From assembly GCA_017515205.1 (NCBI GenBank), contig JAFWHN010000006.1, forward strand, positions 1 through 45,020: a stretch of DNA of 45,020 nt, in the 5' to 3' direction. Below are positions 1-8,318 of this stretch, piece after piece. The position numbers were made by a program, and so were the translations under genes. This DNA comes from Candidatus Saccharimonadota bacterium (GTDB lineage: Bacteria; Patescibacteriota; Saccharimonadia; Saccharimonadales; Saccharimonadaceae). Under the pieces are notes generated by a model. It made no database searches, was not told the DNA's origin, and saw only the letters and a list, made by a program, of their open reading frames with translations. Within the stretch, counting starts at the first letter, position 1. Every line of letters starts with the position of its first letter.

Positions 1-3000
1 AGAACTAATGTGACGCTTTACTATCCAAGCTCTACTTCTGCTAGAACTTCTAAGACTCTATATAGGAACCAATACGTGAATGGTACTTCTGGAGGCAATA
101 TGAGTACTACAGTATTATCAGACAGTAATACTGGTACTACTGACTATGCTCCAAGTACTCCAATCACAGGATACTCTATTGCAGGTTATGCCGCGAGTGC
201 CAGTACTAATACAGTAGGATATGCTGCAGTATCTAACATGGCTGCTGATGCTGGCACCACTTATTACATGATTCTATCTAAGTCTGTTACAGCTACCTTC
301 TACTATAATAATAATACTAGTGACAGTCCAACCAGTTACACAGCAGCAGTTACCAGTACTACTGCATCAGGCACCCAATATGTCCGTTGTACTTCCTCTG
401 CCGCAGAGATTAGTAATGGATCTATCTCCGTCCCAGCTGCCGTATCTAATTCTAAAGGTACTCATGGTGAGAACTATCTAAATGTAGGTACATCTACTTC
501 CAATATGACAGCAGTATCTCCTACTACTGGTTCTACTACTTACTATGCAAGATACTCAGATGCTATCACTATATATAAACCAGCTTCTGAAACTACTACC
601 ACATCTGCTACCTGGCATAGGAACCAAAGAGTGACTGGTACAGCTGCAGCTAATATGAGCACTGCAGTACTTAATACGGCTGATACTGGTACATCTAACT
701 CTTCATATAGTTCTAGCGTTTCTAACTATAGCTTATATGGCTTTGCTACATCTACTAATACTGCTACAGTAACTTATGGTGGTACTACCCCAGTTCAAAC
801 TGCTGCAGAAGCAAATGCAGTCTACTCTACACTATATGCAATAGAAACTAGAAGCGTGACTGCTACCTTCTACTATAATAACAATACTACTAGTGGAACT
901 TGTAATACTACTTCTATTAAGAGCACTACAGCATCTGGTACTAGAACTCTATATACTACTTCCACTACTGCTGCTACTACCAGCCAAGGATCTATCTCCG
1001 TCCCATCTGCAGTATCTGGTTCTGCTGGTACTTACTGTAATGCCTATGCTGGAGTTGCTACTTCTACTGGTTCTATGTCAGCCGCTACTCCTAATACTGG
1101 TACTACTACTTATTATGCTTTCTATCGTAGTAACGTTACACTTTACTATCCAAGCTCTACTTCCGCTAGAACTTCTAAGACTCTATACAGAAACCAAACC
1201 TTCGCATCTACTTCGGCCTTAAATACTACAGTACTTTCAGATTCACAGACTGGTACTTCTAACTATGCTCCAAGTACACCAGTGACAGGTTATTCTATTG
1301 TAGGATATGCCGCAAGTGCTAGTACTAATACTGCCAGTTTTGCTTCTGTTTCTGCTATGGCTACAGACGCTTCTTGTGGTACCACCTATTACATGATTCT
1401 AAATGCTACTTATTATGCTAGATTTTGCTATAACAATAATACTACCCCAACTTCTGGTACAAGTTCAGTCACTAGTGCAGCTAAAAGTGCAACACGATAC
1501 GTGAGAGTAACTTCTTCTGCAGCGGAGATAAGTAATAGTAACTACTCACCACCAACAGGGCATTATGGTACTTATAACAATGCTCTAGCTGGTTGGGCTA
1601 CATCTACTGGTACTATGACTACTACTACACCAGCTACATCTGTAGGTGCTACATCAGATCCAGGATCAGGTACTTGTAACTTCTACGCTGTATATAGAAC
1701 TAATGTTACTAACTATTATTATAGTGGTTCAGCTTATACTAGCAGAACTCTGTATCGTAACCAAACACTTAGCTCTACTTCTGCTATGGGCACTACTTAC
1801 CTTTCTACATCTACTACTGGACTATCTAACTACACTACAGCTCCTGGACCTGGTTCTAGCGCAACCTATGGCTTTTCTACATCACTTGGTAGTACTACTA
1901 GAACTTACTCATCAGTTTCTGGTGCTGCTGAATCTACTGCTACCACACTAAATACTATTTATCGGTTTCTTCAGGAATACTCAAAGTATGGCAGCACTGG
2001 TGTATCGTCTATTGGGTATTATTCATCAATGTGTTTTGTCAGCTCTACTTCTGCAACTGCCGGCGGTACATCTTGTACTGTTACTACACCATCAATTACA
2101 GTAGATACTGGCTACACATCACTAGGTTGGGGAACACAAGGGCACACGACTAATGGTACTGCAGCAGGCACTGATATTACACTTTCTACTTCTGATGGTA
2201 CATTATATGCTAATGCTAAAATTAATACTTATACAGTCACCTTAAATAGAAACTGTTCTACTACTGCTACTGGTTCTACTTCTGCTACTGCTACATATAA
2301 TAGTACTACTCTAAGTGCTATTACCGTACCTACTTGTGCTAATTATACTGGTACTAGGACTCTGTCTGGCTTTACTACTTCTAGTAACAATGCTTCTGGT
2401 GCTACAGTAACTTATAGCACTTCTGGTTCAAGTGATGTAACTTGGGTTAAAGGCAGTAGCAATAATGTAGATCTTGAATATTGTACTGCTGGTGCTGCTC
2501 GGACATTTACTTTAATTTCTGTTAAAATTGATGGTACTGTGATAAGTGTAACAGAGCCTTCTGGATGTAAGTTTAGAATTTCAGCAAGTACTCTTAACAA
2601 TTATGATATAGGTGTTCACACGATACTTGCTACTAAAGAGAATGATGATACAGGTAACATTTCTACAAATAGCTTTTCCCTTGAGATAGTTGATACTGCA
2701 GGTGGTGGAAATTGTACTTCTGCTTCTAATTGTAAGTCTACTAGTACTACTACCTATGCCTTTAATGGTTGGCATATCAATTCTGGTACTGGCACTCTAG
2801 TAGCTTCTACTGCTTCTACTCCAGCCCTTCAACCTAGTGTATCAGGTTATACTGATTCGTCTTCTAGATGGACTAGGACATCTGCTGCTACTATTTATGC
2901 TGGCTGGGATACTAATACTAGTTCATTTAATTCAGTTACATTACCTACTATTACTAAGTCAGGCTATATTTGTGGTTGGACTACTACTTCTAGTGGTGCT

Positions 3001-3861
3001 ACTTCTATTACTTATAATTCTGGTTATTCATTTGTGCCAAGTGATAATATGACGCTTTATGGTGTTTGCTTTTCAAATTCATCAACGATGCAGGCAATGT
3101 CAAATTCTGATTGCACTACAACAGCTAAAACAGTAAGAGATATCCGTGATGGTCGACAGTATAAGGTACGACGTTTGGCTGATAATAAATGCTGGATGCT
3201 AGATAACTTAAGTTTATCTCCTATTAATGATGAGTTAAACGAATTAGATGGTAAGACTAATGCTTCTAAGACAACTCTTACTTACTTCTTGAATGGTGGT
3301 GGCTCTAGCCCATACCCAGCAACTGGAGTAGATGATATTTGGACCAGTTCTTCTTATAATAAATATAATCAGCCAAAAGTAAAAGCTTCTTATAGGGATA
3401 CTACTATAACTAGCTATGGTGCTGGTTCTGGTAAAATAGGCGTATATTATAATTTTTGTGCTGCTAGCGCTGGTAGTTATTGTTATTCTTCTAGTGCTGG
3501 TACTGGAAACGCTACAGAAGACTTGTGCCCAGCTGGTTGGCGGTTACCTACATCTGGTGATAGTGGAGAATATAGAGCACTCTGCACAGCTTATAAAGGG
3601 TCTACTTGCACTAGTACATCTAGCAATTCTATGACTGCAACTTCTAGTTCTAGCCTTCAGTATAATCTCTCTACACCACTTTCTGGCCGATTTAACTCTG
3701 GTTCGCAAGCCAGTACGGATACCGCTGGTGTCTTCTGGTCTTCTACATTTAGTAGTAGTACCAATATGAACATGTTATATGTTGTCAGTGGGAATGTAAC
3801 GCCGTCTTATACTAGTGGCGGTCGACACTATGGATATTCTATTAGATGCGTAAAGAAATAA
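1..3861 (+). CDS. Giant repetitive Ser/Thr-rich surface protein with C-terminal FISUMP-like domain (5' end outside window)
   Basis: The reading frame is open to the first base (R-T-N before the first GTG), and later repeats begin with the same residues, so the gene starts upstream of the window. About 1286 residues are visible. The first 2.0 kb holds four super-repeats starting near 10, 565, 1135 and 1705. Each has a module opening VTLYYPSS-like and containing YRNQ, and the first three are followed by a module opening VTATFYYNNNT-like. Ser, Thr, Ala, Tyr and Asn dominate. From about 1970 to 3050 there are InlB/Listeria-Bacteroides-like pieces (GWxT, LYA, AGWD). The last 260 residues resemble the FISUMP domain: YKVRRLADNKCWMLDNLSL, CPAGWRLPTSGD, FWSST and a terminal YSIRCVKK. 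No LPXTG motif or C-terminal anchor is visible; a signal peptide would lie outside. It is probably an exported adhesin or surface-layer-like protein; its role in host contact is inference. Confidence 0.8.
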   Translation, partial: RTNVTLYYPSSTSARTSKTLYRNQYVNGTSGGNMSTTVLSDSNTGTTDYAPSTPITGYSIAGYAASASTNTVGYAAVSNMAADAGTTYYMILSKSVTATFYYNNNTSDSPTSYTAAVTSTTASGTQYVRCTSSAAEISNGSISVPAAVSNSKGTHGENYLNVGTSTSNMTAVSPTTGSTTYYARYSDAITIYKPASETTTTSATWHRNQRVTGTAAANMSTAVLNTADTGTSNSSYSSSVSNYSLYGFATSTNTATVTYGGTTPVQTAAEANAVYSTLYAIETRSVTATFYYNNNTTSGTCNTTSIKSTTASGTRTLYTTSTTAATTSQGSISVPSAVSGSAGTYCNAYAGVATSTGSMSAATPNTGTTTYYAFYRSNVTLYYPSSTSARTSKTLYRNQTFASTSALNTTVLSDSQTGTSNYAPSTPVTGYSIVGYAASASTNTASFASVSAMATDASCGTTYYMILNATYYARFCYNNNTTPTSGTSSVTSAAKSATRYVRVTSSAAEISNSNYSPPTGHYGTYNNALAGWATSTGTMTTTTPATSVGATSDPGSGTCNFYAVYRTNVTNYYYSGSAYTSRTLYRNQTLSSTSAMGTTYLSTSTTGLSNYTTAPGPGSSATYGFSTSLGSTTRTYSSVSGAAESTATTLNTIYRFLQEYSKYGSTGVSSIGYYSSMCFVSSTSATAGGTSCTVTTPSITVDTGYTSLGWGTQGHTTNGTAAGTDITLSTSDGTLYANAKINTYTVTLNRNCSTTATGSTSATATYNSTTLSAITVPTCANYTGTRTLSGFTTSSNNASGATVTYSTSGSSDVTWVKGSSNNVDLEYCTAGAARTFTLISVKIDGTVISVTEPSGCKFRISASTLNNYDIGVHTILATKENDDTGNISTNSFSLEIVDTAGGGNCTSASNCKSTSTTTYAFNGWHINSGTGTLVASTASTPALQPSVSGYTDSSSRWTRTSAATIYAGWDTNTSSFNSVTLPTITKSGYICGWTTTSSGATSITYNSGYSFVPSDNMTLYGVCFSNSSTMQAMSNSDCTTTAKTVRDIRDGRQYKVRRLADNKCWMLDNLSLSPINDELNELDGKTNASKTTLTYFLNGGGSSPYPATGVDDIWTSSSYNKYNQPKVKASYRDTTITSYGAGSGKIGVYYNFCAASAGSYCYSSSAGTGNATEDLCPAGWRLPTSGDSGEYRALCTAYKGSTCTSTSSNSMTATSSSSLQYNLSTPLSGRFNSGSQASTDTAGVFWSSTFSSSTNMNMLYVVSGNVTPSYTSGGRHYGYSIRCVKK
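10..1975 (+). repeat. About 565-bp tandem super-repeats inside the surface protein gene
   Basis: Near-identical DNA recurs with the same phase. The block at 10-60 recurs at 1135-1185 with only a few third-position changes, and the block at 286-320 recurs at 856-890. Unit starts at 10, 565, 1135 and 1705 give a period of 555-570 bp. Codon use is narrow (ACT, TCT, GCT, AAT, TAT), unlike the purine-rich neighbouring genes. Such long direct repeats are prone to recombination and copy-number change. Confidence 0.8.
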
Positions 3862-3924
3862 TTTCTTGCAACTTTTTTGATGCAAAGTTTTATTAAATAT
3901 GTATTAGAAAGCGATAGTTTATTG

Positions 3925-3930
3925 TATAAT
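3925..3930 (+). promoter_or_regulatory. -10 box (TATAAT) for leaderless DUF4422 gene
   Basis: TATAAT ends 6 nt before an in-frame GTG at 3937, the spacing expected if transcription begins at the start codon. It lies inside the longer open frame that begins at 3877, which argues for the later start. Confidence 0.55.
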
Positions 3931-3936
3931 AGTGGC

Positions 3937-4749
3937 GTGAAGAATGTGGATGAAGCGAAAATCACGGTGGTGGTGGCGACGCATAAAAAATATGCGATGC
4001 CGAAGGATGAGTTATATTTACCGCTTGAAGCGGGGGTGGATTTTCATGGTAAGAAAACGAATTATCAGGGTGATAATACTGGAACGAATATTTCTAAGAA
4101 GAACGATGGGTTTTCGGAGTTAACTGGTATTTATTGGGTTTGGAAAAATTTAAAAGCGGATTATAAAGGTTTGGTGCATTATCGGCGATATTTTTCAGTA
4201 GATAAGTTTAAGTTTGGAAATCCTAAGGAACGGTTAAAAAAAGTTTTGACGGAAAAGCAGGCGAGGAAACTACTAAAAAAGTATAGCGTGGTTTTGCCAA
4301 AAAAAAGAAACTATTTCATTGAAAATTTATATGATCATTATGCGCACACGATGCATAAGGAGCCACTAGATTTAACAGGTGAAATTATCAAAGAAAAAGA
4401 TCCAAAGTATTATGAAGAGTTTTTGAAGTTGCATGAGAGAAAGACGGCGCATATGTTTAATATGATGATTATGCGAGAAGATATTTTTGATGATTATTGT
4501 GATTGGCTATTTGATATTTTGTTTGAGCTAGAAAAGCGAGTGAAAAAGGCGGGATTAAAATATGATGGGTTTCACGCAAGATTTTATGGTAGGATTTCGG
4601 AACTTCTATTAGATGTATATATAAGGACTAATAAAATAGATTACGCAGAAGTGCCGGTGATTTCGATTGAACCAGTAAATTGGATCAAAAAAGGCGGGAG
4701 CTTTTTGAAAGCAAAGTTTTTTGGGAAAAAGTATAAGGAAAGTTTCTAG
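3937..4749 (+). CDS. DUF4422 family glycosyltransferase-like protein
   Basis: The 270-residue product opens ITVVVATHKKYAMPKDELYLPLEAG, then has NYQGDNTG and TGIYWVWKNLKADYKGLVHYRRYF, the conserved core of the DUF4422 family found in capsule and exopolysaccharide loci. The family is regarded as glycosyltransferases; donor and acceptor are unknown here. The frame stays open back to a TTG at 3877, but GTG 3937 is preferred because it sits 6 nt after a TATAAT box and places the family core near residue 9 as usual. It is the first gene of the glycan cluster and follows the surface protein gene by 75 nt. The C-terminus is basic (KKGGSFLKAKFFGKKYK), perhaps membrane-associating. Confidence 0.8.
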   Translation: MKNVDEAKITVVVATHKKYAMPKDELYLPLEAGVDFHGKKTNYQGDNTGTNISKKNDGFSELTGIYWVWKNLKADYKGLVHYRRYFSVDKFKFGNPKERLKKVLTEKQARKLLKKYSVVLPKKRNYFIENLYDHYAHTMHKEPLDLTGEIIKEKDPKYYEEFLKLHERKTAHMFNMMIMREDIFDDYCDWLFDILFELEKRVKKAGLKYDGFHARFYGRISELLLDVYIRTNKIDYAEVPVISIEPVNWIKKGGSFLKAKFFGKKYKESF

Positions 4750-4759
4750 TATATTAATA

Positions 4760-5500
4760 TTAGTGATTTTTATCTTTTAGTTTTTTGTCTATTGATTTAT
4801 TAATAGCAGAAAAATCTTTTAGAGAAAATTTTCCTATATTAAAAATACGTTTTAAGTTGATTGAGTTGATACCGCCCTGGCGTGGACGAAAGGTGATGGG
4901 GAGGTATTTGATTTTTTGATGACGTTTTAAATATACGACTGTAAGAATAACATTTGCGAGATTATAATCTTTAGGAATGAATTTAATATTTTCGGCGAGA
5001 GTCTTTGCAGACATTAGACGATACGGAGTATTTGCATCTACCGCCCACACTTTGAACTTCCATTTAACAATACGACGAAGGGTTCTGGTGACTACGATAC
5101 GGCTAAGGCCATCTTCGCGTTTTTCGCGGTGGCCGATGATGATGTCATATTTATCTTTCAGATTCCAGAATTTTTCGAATTCTTCTGGTCGAGTTTGGCC
5201 GTCCGAGTCAGTTTGAAAGACAAAATCGGCACCATGTTTCAAGGCATAATTATATCCATACAAAACTGTGGCGCCATGACCACTGTTTTTTTTCGTGAGA
5301 GCATTTAGAGCAGATTTGGAGTTAGACATAGATTTGAGGATGCTTAGTGTGTCATCTTTGCTGCCATCGTCAACGACGACGAGACGAGATTCTTTATTAC
5401 CAAATTTTTTGATAATAGGGTACCACTCTTTAACAACGGTTTTAATATTGGAGCCTTCATTATAAGCTGGCATAACAATAAATAAAGATGGTCTTTTCAT
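4760..5500 (-). CDS. Family 2 glycosyltransferase, DPM1/polyprenyl-phosphate type
   Basis: This 246-residue cytoplasmic GT-A enzyme would move a sugar from a nucleotide donor to a polyprenyl phosphate or glycan acceptor. Visible motifs are the N-terminal strand FIVMPAYNEGSNI, the nucleotide-binding VVVDDGSKDDT, the small-residue turn KNSGHGATVLYGYNYAL and the metal-binding DSDGQ (D-x-D). There is no C-terminal membrane domain, so it is the short form. It converges on the DUF4422 gene with a 10-nt gap. ATG at 5500 lies 7 nt after a TATAAT on the minus strand, so the transcript is probably leaderless. Sugar specificity cannot be read. Confidence 0.85.
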   Translation of the reverse strand: MKRPSLFIVMPAYNEGSNIKTVVKEWYPIIKKFGNKESRLVVVDDGSKDDTLSILKSMSNSKSALNALTKKNSGHGATVLYGYNYALKHGADFVFQTDSDGQTRPEEFEKFWNLKDKYDIIIGHREKREDGLSRIVVTRTLRRIVKWKFKVWAVDANTPYRLMSAKTLAENIKFIPKDYNLANVILTVVYLKRHQKIKYLPITFRPRQGGINSINLKRIFNIGKFSLKDFSAINKSIDKKLKDKNH

Positions 5501-5507
5501 GTTCTAT

Positions 5508-5513
5508 ATTATA
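5508..5513 (-). promoter_or_regulatory. Extended -10 box of GT2 gene
   Basis: On the minus strand TGTTATAAT precedes the ATG with 7 nt between box and start. No good -35 is visible. The layout predicts leaderless mRNA. Confidence 0.6.
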
Positions 5514-5569
5514 ACATGGAGACTCTTTGGTTGGGATAGATTATCCTATGGGGTGCCCTTAGAGATACG

Positions 5570-5578
5570 TGTTATAAT
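5570..5578 (+). promoter_or_regulatory. Extended -10 promoter of licD-like gene
   Basis: TGTTATAAT on the plus strand. The predicted start of transcription near 5585 leaves a leader of about 26 nt with AAGG before ATG 5611. Confidence 0.5.
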
Positions 5579-5610
5579 TAAAAAAAGCGATAGTTTTGAA
5601 AAAAAGGAAA

Positions 5611-6522
5611 ATGATGAGATTAGCGACGACAGATACTTTTAAGCAATTGCAGAATAATAATTCTAAATTAAAAAAAGTGAGTGAGGCTGACTTAAAGAAG
5701 TTGCAAAAGATTTTGCTAGAAATGATATGTGATTTTGATAAATTATGCACAAAGCATGATATCAATTATCATCTGACCGGTGGGAGTTGTCTAGGTGCGG
5801 TTCGGCATGATGGTTTTATTCCGTGGGATGATGATGTAGATATTGATATCCCGAGAAAGGATTATGAAAAACTGAAAAAAGTTTTTAATAAAGAGTTGGG
5901 AGAAAAGTATAATTTTCAGAGTATTGATACTAACTCAACTTATAGTTTAATTGTGCCAAAGATAAGAAAAAAGGGGACCATTTATAGAACAAAAGACGAT
6001 ATAGGGGACGAGGATGCTGGAATTGCAATTGAACTTTGTATTATCGAGAATACTTATGACTTCGTGTTGATGAGGTGGTTACAGGGAGTGCTTTCTTTGA
6101 TGCTAGGGTTTATAAATTCGTGTCGGAATTTTTATGGAAAAAGAAAGCTATATTTAGAGATGGCGGGGGATAATAAGAAAATTCGAAGGACTTTTAGAAT
6201 AAAGATTGGTTTAGGGTTTTTGTTTGCGTGGAAGAGTGAAAGAGGTTGGGCAAAGGCTTGGGATAGAATAAATAGGATGTGTAAAAACGATAAATCGGAG
6301 CTAGTAGTAGTGCCGGTCGGTAGAAGGCATTTTTTTGGAGAAATGTATAAGAGAGAGGATTTTTGTGAGGGGGTGAGGCATAAATTTGAAGGAAAAGATT
6401 TTTTGATTCCTAAGGAATATGATAAGTATTTGAGACATATGTATGGTGAATATATGAAGATACCGTCTGATGGAAAAAAAGAGACACACGTGGTGTTTGA
6501 ACTTGATTTTGGTGAAAAATAA
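5611..6522 (+). CDS. LicD family phosphotransferase
   Basis: The 303-residue protein carries the LicD signature: HLTGGSCLGAVRHDGFIPWD followed by DDVDIDIPRKDYEKL, the nucleotidyltransferase-like core with its acidic metal ligands. LicD proteins attach phosphocholine or other phospho-substituents to surface glycans and teichoic acids, using CDP-activated donors. It lies directly upstream of a CDP-forming IspD-like gene, which fits. The frame extends to a TTG at 5596, but ATG 5611 (or the adjacent ATG 5614) with AAGG just upstream is the better start. No licA/B/C choline genes are in the window, so the substituent may be something other than choline. Confidence 0.85.
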   Translation: MMRLATTDTFKQLQNNNSKLKKVSEADLKKLQKILLEMICDFDKLCTKHDINYHLTGGSCLGAVRHDGFIPWDDDVDIDIPRKDYEKLKKVFNKELGEKYNFQSIDTNSTYSLIVPKIRKKGTIYRTKDDIGDEDAGIAIELCIIENTYDFVLMRWLQGVLSLMLGFINSCRNFYGKRKLYLEMAGDNKKIRRTFRIKIGLGFLFAWKSERGWAKAWDRINRMCKNDKSELVVVPVGRRHFFGEMYKREDFCEGVRHKFEGKDFLIPKEYDKYLRHMYGEYMKIPSDGKKETHVVFELDFGEK

Positions 6523-6557
6523 GTAGAAAGTGTTCGATGGCTTTTTGAGTGAGATTA

Positions 6558-6566
6558 TGGTATAAT
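6558..6566 (+). promoter_or_regulatory. Extended -10 promoter of the cytidylyltransferase operon
   Basis: TGGTATAAT 26 nt before ATG 6593; no convincing -35. It appears to drive the three overlapping genes 6593-9220. Confidence 0.5.
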
Positions 6567-6592
6567 TTTTGAATGATAATGTGGAGCAAAAA

Positions 6593-7306
6593 ATGAACAT
6601 CGCAGTAATATTTGCAGGGGGAATTGGTAGTAGAATGAAAACTAAAGACGGAACACCAAAGCAATTTTTGGAGATTGAGGGCGTGCCGATTTTGGTTCAT
6701 ACGCTTAGGAATTTTCAAGATCATGGCGAGATTGATAAGATTGTGGTAGTGATGAAAGATGGTTATCTAGACAGAGCTAAGGGGCTGATAGATAAGTATG
6801 ATATTTCTAAAGTAGAGAAGTTGGTAGTTGGTGGTGAGACTGGGCAAGAGTCGATTTATCATGGACTTTTGGCAGCGAAGGAACTATCTGAAGATGAGAA
6901 TGATATTGTGTTGATTCATGATGGAGTGAGGCCATTTATTGATGGGAATCTAATAAGTGAGAATATCGAATGTGTGAAAAAACATGGAAGTGCAATTTCT
7001 TGTGTAAAGACGACGGAAACGTTTTTGGTGACAGATGATGAAGGAAAGGTAAAAGAGATACCGGTAAGGGATAGATCTTTAGTGGCAAAAGCACCACAGA
7101 GTTTTTATTTAAAGATTATTTTGGAAGCGCACGAAAAGACTTTGGCGGAGGGAATTCATGATTCGATTGATTCTTGCACGTTGATGTATAGATATGATCA
7201 AGATTTGGCAGTAGTGATGACGGATTATGATAATATAAAGATTACTACACCGAAGGACATGTCGCTAGCCGAATCGATTTACCGAAAAAGGAAAGAAGAT
7301 GTATAA
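6593..7306 (+). CDS. IspD/TarI-like CTP:phosphate cytidylyltransferase
   Basis: The 237-residue cytidylyltransferase has the GT-A-like nucleotide loop VIFAGGIGSRM with a following K (PKQFLEI), GGETGQESIYHGL, and HDGVRPF with the metal-binding Asp. These are shared by IspD (isoprenoid MEP pathway) and TarI/Bcs1 (CDP-ribitol synthesis). ATG 6593 is chosen because GGAG lies 6 nt upstream and the nucleotide loop then starts at residue 4; an upstream TTG at 6569 is only 2 nt from the -10 box. It is translationally coupled to the next gene (8-nt overlap), an SDR, and sits among LicD and CDP-polyol transferase genes. I infer that it makes a CDP-activated polyol or sugar for a surface polymer rather than isoprenoid precursor. 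The substrate is not proven. Confidence 0.75.
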   Translation: MNIAVIFAGGIGSRMKTKDGTPKQFLEIEGVPILVHTLRNFQDHGEIDKIVVVMKDGYLDRAKGLIDKYDISKVEKLVVGGETGQESIYHGLLAAKELSEDENDIVLIHDGVRPFIDGNLISENIECVKKHGSAISCVKTTETFLVTDDEGKVKEIPVRDRSLVAKAPQSFYLKIILEAHEKTLAEGIHDSIDSCTLMYRYDQDLAVVMTDYDNIKITTPKDMSLAESIYRKRKEDV

Positions 7307-8318
7307 GAACAAGATTATTCAAGAAGATTTGAAAAGAATTTGTGATGAATATGATTTTTCGTGGCTAAGAGGAAAGACAGTTTTAGTAACTGGGGCTCTG
7401 GGGATGCTAGCGTATTATTATACGGCGGCACTTTTCTATTTGAATGATGGAAAAGATTATGGGATAAAAGTGATATTGCTAGCTAGGAGAGAGGAAGTTC
7501 TAAAAAAAGAATTTGGTGATAGAAAAGACGTTACTTTATTAGTTCAGGATGTTTGTGAGGAAATAAAGTTATCACAACCGGTTGATGTGATTTTGCATGC
7601 GGCAGGGAGAGCTGATCCGGAAGCGTTTAAAGAGAATCCGGTGGGAGTAATTGAAGCCAATGTTAAGGGCACGCAGAACGTTTTGGAATTAGCAAAGGAT
7701 AAAAAAGCACGGGTGATTTTTATTTCAACGCGAGAAGTTTATGGAGCGGTGTCAAAAAGTCCGGTAGAAGAAACTGATGCTGGAGTGTTGAACCAGACGG
7801 AACTGAGGTCGTGCTATCCAGAAAGTAAACGAATGGCGGAAAATTTGATAGTGTCGTATGCTTATCAATATGGCGTGAAATATCAAATTACAAGATTGGC
7901 GCATGCTTATGGCCCGATGATGAAAATTCAGGGTGATGGAAGAGTAATGGCAGATTTGCTTGGAAGGGCGGTAAGAGGGGAGGACATTGTTTTAAAGAGT
8001 AATGGTGAAGCTAAGAGAGCGTTTTGTTATGTAGCTGATGCAGTAGCAGGATTATTATTGTTGACTGTAGCAAAGGAGGATAATCAAGTTTATAATATTG
8101 CGAATGAGACGGAAGAGATTTCGATTCGAGAGTTGGGTGAGGATTTAGCAAAATGGTATGGGTTAGGATTTGATATACAGCTAGAGAATGATGATAATGC
8201 ATATGTGAAATTTGCCAGGACAGCGCTTGATACTAGAAAAATTGAGAGCTTAGGTTGGAAACCGCTAACACGGCTTGAGGATGGGGTGAGACGAACTATG
8301 GAGTTTTTTAAAGGATGA
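7299..8318 (+). CDS. Extended SDR family NAD(P)-dependent epimerase/dehydratase
   Basis: The 339-residue Rossmann enzyme has the dinucleotide motif LVTGALGMLA (TGxxGxxA), an acidic DVCEE patch, the HAAGRADP strand, the catalytic region ISTREVYG and the YxxxK pair YPESK. The C-terminal substrate domain contains RLAHAYGP, RAFCYVADAVAGLL and YNIANE, typical of the UDP-sugar epimerase/decarboxylase group. Its start overlaps the cytidylyltransferase by 8 nt and its end overlaps the next gene by 4 nt (ATGA), so the three are one translational unit. IspD-like plus SDR pairs occur in nucleotide-activated polyol pathways, so a reductase or epimerase acting before or after cytidylylation is likely. The exact reaction is unknown. 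Confidence 0.8.
   Translation: MYKNKIIQEDLKRICDEYDFSWLRGKTVLVTGALGMLAYYYTAALFYLNDGKDYGIKVILLARREEVLKKEFGDRKDVTLLVQDVCEEIKLSQPVDVILHAAGRADPEAFKENPVGVIEANVKGTQNVLELAKDKKARVIFISTREVYGAVSKSPVEETDAGVLNQTELRSCYPESKRMAENLIVSYAYQYGVKYQITRLAHAYGPMMKIQGDGRVMADLLGRAVRGEDIVLKSNGEAKRAFCYVADAVAGLLLLTVAKEDNQVYNIANETEEISIRELGEDLAKWYGLGFDIQLENDDNAYVKFARTALDTRKIESLGWKPLTRLEDGVRRTMEFFKG

Noticed and set aside
893-1951. Leu-rich frames inside the surface protein gene
   Set aside because: They arise from reading ACT/TCT/GCT repeats out of frame; no independent signals.
1-2000. CRISPR-like array in the repetitive first 2 kb
   Set aside because: Repeats are 280-570 bp coding units with synonymous changes in one open frame, not short repeats with unique spacers.
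6593-7306. Calling the cytidylyltransferase ispD outright
   Set aside because: IspD and TarI share the visible motifs; the neighbourhood favours a surface-polymer role and no other MEP pathway gene is present.
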